This document shows positions 54,935 to 64,000 of a stretch of 64,000 nt of DNA, in pieces. The number at the start of each line of letters is the position of its first letter. Position 1 is the stretch's first letter. Made by a program: the position numbers and the translations under genes. A model generated the notes under the pieces. It was not told where the DNA came from. It did not search any database and saw only the letters and a list, made by a program, of their open reading frames with translations. Source of the stretch: CAWFZT01 sp963820415 (GTDB lineage: Bacteria > Chloroflexota > Anaerolineae > Anaerolineales > Anaerolineaceae); the NCBI GenBank assembly GCA_963820415.1, contig CAWFZT010000012.1, forward strand, positions 1-64,000, read 5' to 3'.

Positions 54935-57900
54935 TTAAACTATTTTCATCAATTCATTGAACAACTTCTCGGTTTGTGTGGAAGGGGTGATGTCCATTTC
55001 TTCCCGTAAGCTGTGGCGGCATTGCTCGTACTGGCGCTGGACGGCGGCCCGATTACCCAGGGCGGCGTGCGCCTGCATGGCATAACGGTGGGCAGCCTCC
55101 AAGCAGGCATCGCCTTCTAGGGCGCGCTGGCAGTATTCCAGCGCCTGGTCGTAACGGCGGGCGGCCAGATGAAGCTCAATCAGGTTGGTGATCGAGTCGA
55201 TAAAGATGCGTTGTAACCGTTCCCGTTCGGAGATCACCCAGGTCTCTTCCACCTCGGGCATGAATAACCCGTGGTAGTTACGAATGGCGCTCTGGAAGTG
55301 GCGGACGCGCTGATCGGCGCCAGCCGTTTGTTGGGCCAGGTTGATTTCCTGCAGGAAAGTCTCCACATCATACTCGTAGTCCAGGTCACGATTGAAGCGG
55401 TACAGCTCGTCGTCGAATGAGATCGAACTCGCGTCCAATGGCGCGGCGCAGGCGGTAGACGGTGTTCTTAAAACGCAGATTAAGCTCGGCCGGGGTCGAA
55501 TCTGGCCAGAAGATGTTCCCGATTTCCTCTTTGGTCAACCCTTCCTGGAAACTGAGGATGAGGAAGAACAGGTCGCGGGCCGATTGCACCTGCCAGTCGG
55601 CGGTACGTACCAGTTTGCCGTTAATACGCACTTGCATCCTGCCCAGGGCGCGGATGATGATGCGAGGTGGGGCGAAGGGCACGGCAGAGACGTGTCGGCG
55701 CAGGTGCTTACGCAGCGTGGAAATCTGGTTTTCAAAGTCGCCAATGCGTTGGAGCAGGCGAGTCACCAGCGGGCTTAACTCCGGGCGGGCAGCGATCTTT
55801 TCCAGGATAGCCTTAAAATGGCGTCCAGCAGCCAGAATTGGCTGAGCGGTGTCAGATTCGGTTACTAGCAAGTAGACTTCCCTTAGTTGGGAGGCGCAGG
55901 CAGCGTAGTCACCGGCCTGGTGTAGAGTTATAGACAGATAGAGGCGCGCCAGGCCGGCCTCTACCTGGCTGCCTTCGTTGCTGAAATAGGCACTCACTCC
56001 GGCCAGGGTGGGTAAGGCGCCGCGGTAGTCTTTCTCGATCAATTGCTCTACGGCGAATTCCATGCGAGACAGGTTTTGCTCGAACAAGGAACCGCCTGCC
56101 TCAGCCTTTTGCTGGGCGGCATAGGTCATTTGCTGAGCCAGGGCTAACCGGCCACGCAGGCGGGCCAGGATGGCCTCGGCCAGGTCGAGGTAGACTGTCA
56201 ATCCCTGATCGCTGATGTGATAACTGATCCCGCGCGCCCGCTTGTAGGCGTCTTCGGCTTCGTCAAGGGCGTCCAGGTCACGATACAGGTCGCCCAGGCT
56301 GGTCAGCGAGTAGGCTTCGACGCGCGGGGTATAACCCGCCCGTGCGGTTTGGACGGCTTTTTCAAGGGTTTGTGAAGCAATGATATAGTCACCGCGCAGA
56401 TGCTGCAGCACGCCCAGGTTATTGAGGATGTTGGCCTGCCAAACCAGGTTGGAGGAGATCTGCCAGTATTTGAGCGCCCGAGTGTAGGCGGCTTCGGCAG
56501 CCTGGGTGCTGCCCAGGGCCTGGTTGGCCAACCCGACCTCCAGCAAGGCCTGGGCAGCGCTCTCTTCATCCTTAATATTCTGGTAGGTCATCACTGACTG
56601 GGTCAGACAGCCAAGGGCATCCCGCAGTTTTCCCTGCTGGTAGAGGCAGTTGCCTTTTACGCGCAGCGCATCCGCCAGATAAAAGGCCAGGTCCGGATTT
56701 TGTTCTACCAAACCCAGGGCTGTTTCAGCATCCGAGAGGGCCTGCTGGTAGTTGCCCACCATACGGTTGGCCGTAGAACGGCGGATGAGGGTCAGCGCCA
56801 GGGCGGGCACGTCGTGGTTGGAGCTCAACCCGGCGACCGCCTGGCTGGCCAGCGACAATCCCAGGACAGGGTCGCCGCGCATCATAGCCACACCGGCCTG
56901 CACTGAAAGCAACCCCGGGCGGTTTTCGACCGCCCCGATGGGCAGCTCTTCCAGCCAGGAGCCAAGGGTGACCAGGCGACCGCCGGCGATCATAGCCGCC
57001 CCGGCACGTTCGACCAGCCCCATCATCTCCTCTACACGTTCCAGGCGCCGGTACAGGTCGAAGGCGCGTTCCCACTCGCCGCGCTGGCTGTACACATCAG
57101 CAAGCCTCAACTGGATGCGAGCAGCCTCGTAGGGAAAATCGTGCTGCATGCGTTCCTGCAGGAAATCGCGGAACAGGTTGTGGTAACGCAAGGTCAGCCC
57201 ATCCTCGCCAACTGGCAGTATAAAAAGGTTGAAAGCCAGCGCCTGGTCGATCAGATAGTTCCAATCCTGGGGTGGTAATTCGAGCGCCTGGGCAATCACT
57301 TCTACGCAGAAGGCGGCGTCAAACTCTTCGAGTAAGGAGGTGCGCAGCAGGAAAGTGCGAATTTCAGCCGGCTGGCTGTCAAAGACCTGGCCGGCCAGGT
57401 AATCATAGAGACCCACGCCTAAAACCCGCGCAGTCCGTACGCTGTCTCCCACCTGCGTAGTGAGCAGCAAGCCGGTAATCCAACCTTCGGTCTGCTGGGC
57501 GAGCTGGTCAGCCTGTTCGGAGGGGATGCTGCGCTGGTAGTTCTGCTGCATGAGGGCCTGGATTTCATCAGGCAGGAACGCCAGGTCTTCGTAACCGAGA
57601 CCGGCTACCTGGGCACGCGCCACCAACAGGGGCAGATCGGGCAGCACTACCAGATTGCGCGAGCACAGCACCAAATGGCAGTTCTCGTCTACGTTGCGGA
57701 TCAGGCCGGTCAAAAAAGCTTCGATGCGCGGGTTTTCGCTGAGCAGGTGATAGTCATCCAGGACGAGGACGAAATGTTCTTTGATATGTTCGTAGATATC
57801 GTTGACCAGGGTGGTGCAGAGCATGTCCTGGTCGAGGTTATCCTGGGTGGCGCTGGTCACTACTGCCAGCGAGGCCTGGCCGAACTGGGGAAATTTAAGC

Positions 57901-58166
57901 CGGAGCGAGGTAATGAAATGAGCCAGGAAATGCTGCAGGTCCTGGTCAAGGGGATCGATGGCAAACCAGCAGACAGGCAGCTCAGTGTGGCTGGCGAAAT
58001 CGATCAGTAGGGAGGTTTTGCCGTAACCGGGTGGGGCAGAGATGATCAGCAGCCGGGCGTCTAACAGCTCGGTAAGCTGGTTGAGCAGGCGCGGACGGGA
58101 AAGGATTTCATCGCGCCGGTGCGGGACGAGAATTTTCGTTCGGGTGATGGGAATTTCACTGGCCAT
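54935..58166 (-). CDS. MalT-like ATPase, TPR and BTAD transcriptional regulator, frameshifted
   Basis: The ATPase domain has Walker A IISAPPGYGKTSLLIDF and Walker B HFVLVLDDYHLL (residues 1-330); TPR repeats span about 350-800; then an OmpR-type winged helix (RALGRMQVRINGKLV, EEIGNIFWPDSTPAELNLRF, NTVYRLRRAIG). A missing base near 55436 shifts the frame; the BTAD domain resumes as ASSISFDDELYRFNRDLDYE and ends at 54935. Corrected length is about 1075 residues. These STAND-type activators switch on with an inducer. It is well placed to control the small peptide array downstream. Confidence 0.85.
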
Positions 58167-58260
58167 GCGGAGCTACAGTTGAGAAGTATAGGGGGTCCAG
58201 GATTAATTCAAGATTTATTTTAGCATAATGAAAGCGTTTCCGCGCCTCTATAAGAGCTAT

Positions 58261-60333
58261 CTACTCTATACAGCCCAGGGTTGCATAGGTTTTTATCGCC
58301 ATGGATTGGCTGGCTGCGATGAGATGCCGGTCGGTCCCCAGCCCTTGCCAGAGCTGGCAGACCGAAGATTGAAGGCGCCGGTCACTCAGCAAGGTCCGGC
58401 TCAGTGACTGCGCTTTATCCCAGGCGCCGCGGCGGGCATAGCCTTCGATGAACACCAGCCACTCCGAGCGGTCGTGCGGGGCCAGGCGCTGCGCGGCGGC
58501 CTGGACGGCCAGGGAGGCGACCACCTGCCAATCGCCCTGCTGGGCAGCCAGATCGGCTTTTTCGAAATAATAGCACCAAGTGGGGGGTAGTTCGGAACCC
58601 AATATGGAAGGCGGCCTGGAGGGGGCCGGCGGGCCGGCGAGCGCCAGCTCGGGCCTTGAATATTTTAGCATTGCCCTGGCTTCCTTGGAGAGAGATGGCG
58701 GTCCGCGCATGTCTTGAGAAAGCAGGCGCAGGCAGCCTGGCGGCTGGTAGTGGATCAGAACCAGGCGATCGGTGGAACCGTGGAAGGTCAACATGCCGTA
58801 TTGGCGGTCGTTGGGGGCAGGGCCTATCAACGGAGGGAGTAACGTGCCCCAGGCCTTGTACAGGTCGATGACCGTGAAAGGCGTCTCCAGGCTGGCGTTG
58901 GCCGGGGCGAGGGTCCAGTTCACCAGCGGGCTGTAAAGTTTATCAACGTGGTAATTGAACGGGTTTTCGTCCATCACCAGGGTCGTGCCGGGGACCAGGC
59001 CGGGCATGCGCCAGGCGAGCTGCCAGAAGAAGGGCGTGAAACTAGCCGTTTCATTGCGGTAAAGGTTGGCGTTCTGGAAATGCAGCCCGCAGGAAAAGCT
59101 GACCACCAGCGCCAAGACCGCAGCCTGGATACGCCGGGCCGTGGAGGAAGAATACAGGCGCGGGGCAGCCAGGAGCTGCACTAACCCGGCGGCGAACAGG
59201 CTGGCGCCGAGGATGAAGGCCAGAGTGGCGCGGTCCCAGGGAAAGTCCAGGCTGATCTCGATGTTAGTGATCCAGAAGGGCCAGCCGGCAAAGAACAACG
59301 CCGCCGCACCCAGGCCCAGGTAAGACAACCCGACTTGCAGGTCGGAGGCCCTCTGGCCTGGGGAAGGGTTTTCCTCATGGTTAGGTCGATAAAGAAGCAG
59401 ATAGGCCAGAAGGGGAACGAAGCAGGCCAGCACTACAGCCAGTTCGAGCCCCTGCACCCGCAGGTCGCCTGGCAGGCTGAAGGCCTGCAGCCAGGCGCCC
59501 AGGCCCACTCGCAGCATGTCGCCGGGGATGCGCGCCAGCAGCCCGCCGCCCGCCACCAGCCCGGCGCCGTTGATCTGCTCGACCAGGTCGGGTTGGTAGG
59601 AAGGGAACTTGAGGATGAAGACGCGCCAGACCAGAAAGAGCAGGTCGACCAATAAGTAAGGCGCCCACAAGGCTAAAAGCCTGGTGACCCTGCCGCGCAG
59701 GTGGTCCTGAGCGCCCTGCCCGCTCGGCCCGCTCTGCGGGTTTGGCCGGGCCAGGACAATCCACAGCAGCATTGGGCGGAGCAACTCTTGCCCGGAGAAG
59801 TATTCAACAAAGAAGAGGTTAAACGAAAGCGCCCAGGACAGCAGGTACAGCAGCCGGTGGAGGCGCTGGCCTTGGACAGCCTTGACCATTGTAATGAAGG
59901 ACAGAAGCAGCAGGCCAAGCACGACGAAATGCGGGTAATATTCCACAGCCAGGGGCTGTTGCTTGAAGGCTGGGTAGACGGCGAAAAGCAGGGCGGCAAA
60001 CAGGGCCGGGCGGGGGTGTTGCGGCCAGATCAGGCGCAGCAGCCACAGCAAGAGCAGGGCATCCACGCCGCGCAGCAAGAGCAGCCCGGAGTAGTACAAC
60101 CAGATGTGCTCGCCAAACAAGGCAGTCACGGCGGCGAAGATCCATGCCCCGAATGGGCGCACCCATTGGATGAAGTTAACTACTCCCCTGAATCCAGCCA
60201 GGTGATTTACGTAAATGAAGGGCCAGTCATCCGAATACAGGCTGAGGAAGGGGATGGCCAGGCCGAAGGACAGCAGGCATACCCACAGGATGGGCAATGG
60301 TAGACTGCGATCAGTTGGGCGAGGGAGTGACAT
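58261..60333 (-). CDS. Large polytopic membrane protein, GT-C-like
   Basis: 690 residues: about eleven membrane segments in the first 420, including ILWVCLLSFGLAIPFLSLYS followed by DDWPFIY, an acidic first loop as in GT-C glycosyltransferases. The C-terminal 250 residues are soluble. It may use a lipid-linked sugar, but a firm family assignment is not possible. Confidence 0.6.
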   Translation of the reverse strand: MSLPRPTDRSLPLPILWVCLLSFGLAIPFLSLYSDDWPFIYVNHLAGFRGVVNFIQWVRPFGAWIFAAVTALFGEHIWLYYSGLLLLRGVDALLLLWLLRLIWPQHPRPALFAALLFAVYPAFKQQPLAVEYYPHFVVLGLLLLSFITMVKAVQGQRLHRLLYLLSWALSFNLFFVEYFSGQELLRPMLLWIVLARPNPQSGPSGQGAQDHLRGRVTRLLALWAPYLLVDLLFLVWRVFILKFPSYQPDLVEQINGAGLVAGGGLLARIPGDMLRVGLGAWLQAFSLPGDLRVQGLELAVVLACFVPLLAYLLLYRPNHEENPSPGQRASDLQVGLSYLGLGAAALFFAGWPFWITNIEISLDFPWDRATLAFILGASLFAAGLVQLLAAPRLYSSSTARRIQAAVLALVVSFSCGLHFQNANLYRNETASFTPFFWQLAWRMPGLVPGTTLVMDENPFNYHVDKLYSPLVNWTLAPANASLETPFTVIDLYKAWGTLLPPLIGPAPNDRQYGMLTFHGSTDRLVLIHYQPPGCLRLLSQDMRGPPSLSKEARAMLKYSRPELALAGPPAPSRPPSILGSELPPTWCYYFEKADLAAQQGDWQVVASLAVQAAAQRLAPHDRSEWLVFIEGYARRGAWDKAQSLSRTLLSDRRLQSSVCQLWQGLGTDRHLIAASQSMAIKTYATLGCIE

Positions 60334-60436
60334 CGGGAAAATTATATCCTTTTTCGGTTTCTTGATGTAAACTCAAACGAAGTTTGATTAATAATAAATT
60401 CACTGCAGAAAGGGAATAAACATAACTGATCCGGCA

Positions 60437-61780
60437 GTGCAACTAAAGGTCGCCTACCTGGGCGGTGGGAGCCGCAACTGGGCGCGCGTACTGATGCGCG
60501 ACCTGGCTTGCTGCGCCGAATTGGGCGGAGAGCTGCGTCTCTACGATATAGATTTCGCCGCGGCTAAAATCAATGAAGAGTTGGGCAACTGGCTGCAGAA
60601 GCAACCTGGCGTGGTATCCGCCTGGCGCTACCGGGCGGTGAACAAGATCGAGACGGCGCTGGCAGGGGCTGACCTGGTTTTTGTTTCCATTCAACCCGGC
60701 TCGCTGGACGATATGGAGCACGAAATTGGCGTGGCCGAAAAGTTCGGGCTGTTCTTCCCGGTTGGCGATACTACCGGAGCGCCTGGCTTAATGCGCGGTC
60801 TGCGCGCCGCTATCACTTTCGCCGGTTTCGGGCAAGCCATCGCCGAACACTGCTCGCAGGCCTGGGTGATCAATTACACCAACCCGATGTCGGTATGCAC
60901 GCGCACGCTGACGAAGGTCGCCCCGGGGTTGAAGGTTTTCGGCTGCTGTCACGAGGTGTTTAGCACGCAGCACATCCTGGCCGAGCTGGCCCAGGAATAC
61001 CTGGGGCTGGAACACCTGCCAGAGCGTGACGAGATCCGCGTGAACGTGAATGGGATCAACCATTTCACGTGGATTGACCAGGCTGATTACCAGGGGCGCG
61101 ACTTGCTGGCTATTGCTAACGAGCACATCCGTAAACCGGGGGTACAGCGGGTTTTCACCCGCCAGGAAGTGGAGGCCAGGGAATCTTGGTTCTTCGATAA
61201 CCGGCAGATCAAGTACGCCTTGTTCGAACGCTACGGCATCCTGGCCGCGGCAGGCGATCGCCACCTGTCAGAGTTCGTACCGGGGTTTACGCACTCACCG
61301 GAGATGCTGTTCCGGTGGGGGGTCATCCGCACGCCGGTGTCTTACCGCAAGGGGGTGTGGGAGCAGAGCGGTCGTTTTGCCCGCGACATGATGGACGGAA
61401 AGATCGAAGTCGACCTGCACACCTCCGGTGAAGAGGCTGTGCGGCAGATCAAGGCTCTGGTGGGTTTGGGCGACTTTGTCACCAACGTGAATTTCCCCAA
61501 CCTGGGCCAGGCCGCCAACCTGCCGGCCGGGGCTGTGGTGGAGACGAATGCCCATTTCAGCCGCAACCGGGTGCAGCCAGTCACTGCCGGTGAGCTGCCG
61601 CCCGGAGTTCAGGGCCTGATTTCCCGTCACATCAGTGACCAGGAATTGATCATCCAGGCGGCGCTGGAGCGGGATAAAGAGCTGGCTTTCCAGGCTGTGT
61701 TCAACGACCCGACCACCAACTTGCCTATTGACCGGGCGTGGGAGATGTTCGAGGAGATCGGGCTGCCGGCTAACTGGTAA
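60437..61780 (+). CDS. GH4 family glycosidase, second copy
   Basis: A GTG start at 60437 is used. 447 residues, intact: LKVAYLGGGSRNWARVLMRD (NAD loop), LVFVSIQPGSLDDMEHEIGV, FPVGDTTGAPGLMRGLRA, INYTNPMSVCTRTL, the metal-binding Cys-His in VFGCCHEVFSTQ, and VNGINHFTWID. The NAD- and Mn-dependent family uses a redox mechanism on alpha- or beta-glycosides. It differs clearly from the copy at 399, so the two are not recent duplicates. Next to a KDPG-type aldolase, so an acidic sugar is possible. Confidence 0.9.
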   Translation: MQLKVAYLGGGSRNWARVLMRDLACCAELGGELRLYDIDFAAAKINEELGNWLQKQPGVVSAWRYRAVNKIETALAGADLVFVSIQPGSLDDMEHEIGVAEKFGLFFPVGDTTGAPGLMRGLRAAITFAGFGQAIAEHCSQAWVINYTNPMSVCTRTLTKVAPGLKVFGCCHEVFSTQHILAELAQEYLGLEHLPERDEIRVNVNGINHFTWIDQADYQGRDLLAIANEHIRKPGVQRVFTRQEVEARESWFFDNRQIKYALFERYGILAAAGDRHLSEFVPGFTHSPEMLFRWGVIRTPVSYRKGVWEQSGRFARDMMDGKIEVDLHTSGEEAVRQIKALVGLGDFVTNVNFPNLGQAANLPAGAVVETNAHFSRNRVQPVTAGELPPGVQGLISRHISDQELIIQAALERDKELAFQAVFNDPTTNLPIDRAWEMFEEIGLPANW

Positions 61781-61807
61781 CCTGGCCGATAAACCCTTGC
61801 GAGCGAG

Positions 61808-62473
61808 TTATTGGCTCGAGCGGGCTTCCTGGATCCAGGCCAGCATGCTGCGCGTGCCTTCGCGAATCGAGTCGAAATCCCGGTTGGCCAGAGCTGCCCG
61901 GCTGACCAGGTGGCTGCCGATACCCAGGGCGCACGCCCCAGCTTTGATCCAGCGGGTGACGTTGTCCTTATTCACCTCCACGCCGCCGCTGGGCATCAGG
62001 CGCGACCAGGGCATGGGACCGAGCACGTTACGGATCAGCTCAGGATCGGGCGGGAAGATTTTAACGATCTCCGCCCCGGCCTCTTCAGCGGTCGAGATTT
62101 CGGTAGGGGTGGCCGCGCCGGGGATATAGGCGACTTTTCGCTTGTTGCAGAGGCGCGCCACCTCCGGGTTGAAGTTGGGGGCGACGATATAGTTGGCGCC
62201 ATGCGCCAGGTACAGGGCGGCGGTGGGCGCATCTACCACCGACCCGACCCCCAGGATCAGGGTCGGGTGGTCTTTCTTGAAGAACTCAACCAGGCGAGCG
62301 AATACGGTCAGGGCGTCTTCCCCGCGGTTGGTAAATTCAACCACAGTAGCCCCACCGCTGGCGCAGGCTTCCACGATACTGCGGGCGGTCTCGAAGTCGG
62401 GGTGGAAGAACAGCGGCACCAACCCGCTTTTCAGGATGGTCTGGTAAACGGTTAGCCGGTCAAAAGAGCTCAT
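61808..62473 (-). CDS. KDPG/KHG aldolase family protein
   Basis: 221 residues, TIM barrel: catalytic Glu46 in VVEFTNRG, VGSVVDAPTAALYLAHGANY, the Schiff-base Lys138 in EIVKIFPPDP, and RLMPSGGVEVNKDNV for phosphate binding. It splits 2-keto-3-deoxy-6-phosphogluconate or 4-hydroxy-2-oxoglutarate to pyruvate. Convergent with the GH4 gene. Confidence 0.88.
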   Translation of the reverse strand: MSSFDRLTVYQTILKSGLVPLFFHPDFETARSIVEACASGGATVVEFTNRGEDALTVFARLVEFFKKDHPTLILGVGSVVDAPTAALYLAHGANYIVAPNFNPEVARLCNKRKVAYIPGAATPTEISTAEEAGAEIVKIFPPDPELIRNVLGPMPWSRLMPSGGVEVNKDNVTRWIKAGACALGIGSHLVSRAALANRDFDSIREGTRSMLAWIQEARSSQ

Positions 62474-62497
62474 GATCTTTTTATCCTTTTGAACACG

Positions 62498-63316
62498 TTA
62501 ATTTTCTGTTTGGACACCCTTATGATGACAGGAAAGGCTGCCGGCTTTACGGCAGTACTCCGGCTCGCGCGGGTCGGCAGCCGGGCAAGCGCCGGTGACC
62601 GGGTCGGGCAGGATGCCTGAATTGGCTTCGAAGCAAGCTGCCGGGATAGGACGGGCAAAAACCACCTTGCTGGTCCACATCTGCCCATTTGCGGGGGTGA
62701 AAACCGCCATGCGGAAGGTAATCGAATAATAAGGCGGGTCAAGCATCAGCTTGTTAACCAGAGTCACCAGGCCGACGTTGGGCTGGCCGTCTGGAGAAGT
62801 CAGGGGTAAGGTGTAAGCCAGATGGTCCAGACCATCGTAAATCTGAAACTGGGCGGCGGCGGGTACCGGCTGATTGAACGTGTAAACGAAGGTGCAAGAG
62901 CCGATCGGGACGGTCAGTTGGATGGCATCCTTCACCCGCTTGTAATGCCCGGCATCCGAGGGCATTTTTGAGGTGACCAGGCCCAGGTTGGGTGAATCGC
63001 CGGGTACACACCAGGCGTCGAATCCATCCTGGAGGATGGCTGGGAGTGGGGTGGCGGTCTGAGTAGGGGTAGGTTCGAGGGTGGGGGAGGGGATGAAGGT
63101 AGCGGTGGGGGATGGCAAAGCGGTCTGGGTGGGGACGCCCGTGGCAGTTGAGGGTGTAGTTGGCGAAGGGGGCAGAACGGTGGGCGACGGCATCGGGGTG
63201 GCAGCCGGGGTGCAGGCGGAAAGAAGCAGGGCTGCCAGGAGGGTCAAAGCGGCGAAACGGGCAAAGCGAGGGCCGGTAAAGGCTTTGCACCAGGGGCAGT
63301 AAGGGTGGGTATCCAT
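62498..63316 (-). CDS. Putative lipoprotein with Pro/Thr-rich linker
   Basis: 272 residues. MDTHPYCPWCKAFTGPRFAR precedes a hydrophobic segment FAALTLLAALLLSAC with a lipobox Cys. A long Pro/Thr/Ser linker follows, then a beta-rich domain of about 170 residues with several Cys. The CxxC before the signal core is unusual. Surface-exposed; function unknown. Confidence 0.6.
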   Translation of the reverse strand: MDTHPYCPWCKAFTGPRFARFAALTLLAALLLSACTPAATPMPSPTVLPPSPTTPSTATGVPTQTALPSPTATFIPSPTLEPTPTQTATPLPAILQDGFDAWCVPGDSPNLGLVTSKMPSDAGHYKRVKDAIQLTVPIGSCTFVYTFNQPVPAAAQFQIYDGLDHLAYTLPLTSPDGQPNVGLVTLVNKLMLDPPYYSITFRMAVFTPANGQMWTSKVVFARPIPAACFEANSGILPDPVTGACPAADPREPEYCRKAGSLSCHHKGVQTEN

Positions 63317-63398
63317 AAACGTGTTTTCTCCTGATGGGTCTTCCAGACTGGCAGAAAAGGAAGAGTTTTTGGATTATAACACGCACTCCTCCTGGTTT

Positions 63399-63848
63399 TT
63401 ACTTTAACCGGTCGGCGAGACGCCAGACCAGGGCGCGGATGGCGCCTTCGATCGACTGGCGCACGCGCGGATCTTCATTTTGGCATAAATTGGCGGCCTG
63501 GTCGATCAGCTCGATCACCGCCGACCTGACCTCCGCCGGGAGTTTGCCAGTTTTCTTTACCAGCTTCAAAACGGCCGGGTCGCCTTGAACGATTTTCTTC
63601 AATTCTTCCACCAGTGGGTCATCCAACGCCGAGCGTGGCGTACCGACCAGGTCGTAAATCTCCGGGCCGAGCCGGGCGGCGATTTTACCCAGGTTGGCTC
63701 CGCGTGGCTGGTAGGCCCCACTCATGTAGCTGGAAAGCGATTGCTGGGTGATGCCGAGATGCTTGGCAAATTCCGTTACAGTAGCTCTCCGGCCACGCCC
63801 CTGTTCCCACTTTAGAAATTGCTAATTCAGCCAATCGGATACTTTCAT
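63399..63848 (-). CDS. XRE-type helix-turn-helix protein with an in-frame TAG
   Basis: From the ATG at 63848: MKVSDWLN, TAG (63824-63822), QFLKWEQGRGRRATVTEFAK, HLGITQQSLSSYMSGAYQPR, then GANLGKIAARLGPEIYDLVG and a C-terminal helical domain. The second block is a classic Cro/C1 helix-turn-helix. TAG in place of CAG (Gln) would be a single transition. The frame also opens at an internal ATG (63725), but that product would lack most of the DNA-binding domain. Confidence 0.65.
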
Positions 63849-64000
63849 GGTGTTGTCTATACCCTCATATTCATTTTATCCCCAACCTTTTCTATCATAA
63901 CAACCTGTCTTATGGATTACAAGTGGGTTTGAACACTTAGTTCTGCCATTTTCGGGTAATCATAAGGGGGAAGGTTACGACCAATAAGGGTGTTTGACCT

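Overview
The window reads as a chromosomal segment of an anaerobic, sugar-fermenting bacterium, most likely Chloroflexota of the Anaerolineae type. This is inference from gene content: GH4, GH3 and CE15 enzymes with L-fucose isomerase, a MalT-like ATPase/BTAD regulator, a DUF5317 membrane protein, an NHLP-type small protein, [NiFe] hydrogenases and an arsenic cluster. No rRNA, tRNA, CRISPR array or intact insertion sequence was seen.

Layout. 0-7 kb: transposase remnant, frameshifted GH4 glycosidase, a run of hairpins, a secreted beta-helix protein, an MlrC-type peptidase and a broken methyltransferase. 7-12 kb: DinB and GNAT proteins, then a Fur-family regulator divergent from a CbiMQO-type nickel/cobalt importer with a palindromic operator between them. 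12-19 kb: sensor kinase, CheY-like regulator, second REC-GAF kinase and an asparagine-synthase-like protein in one tight operon. 19-25.5 kb: glucuronoyl esterase, then an arsenic-type cluster (two ArsR regulators, Acr3, DUF318 permease, CxxC redox protein, ArsC) with palindromic operators. 25.8-31.7 kb: a Hyb-type (hybOABCD order) membrane [NiFe] hydrogenase. 31.7-36 kb: a decaying zone with mvhDGA-type hydrogenase genes, a nucleotidyltransferase and a HicBA pair, most carrying nonsense codons. 36-51 kb: maturation protease, methyltransferase, GH3, fucose isomerase and oxidoreductase, assorted hydrolases, a DUF5674 pair and a MITE-like element. 51-58 kb: AzlCD, then a minus-strand array HD-GYP / NHLP-type peptide / DUF5317 / 48-residue Cys-Gly peptide / large regulator, the best candidate for an undescribed signalling or peptide system. 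58-64 kb: membrane protein, second GH4, KDPG-type aldolase, lipoprotein and a disrupted XRE regulator.

How the parts fit: sugar-release and catabolic enzymes supply reductant, the hydrogenases handle H2, and the metal importer under a Fur-family regulator could supply their nickel.

Caution on sequence state: about twenty genes carry a single-base frameshift or an in-frame stop. Several indels lie in short homopolymers, which fits consensus error, whereas the nonsense cluster at 32.6-36 kb looks more like real decay. Genes with one frameshift are listed as CDS with corrected extents; clearly decayed ones are listed as pseudogenes.
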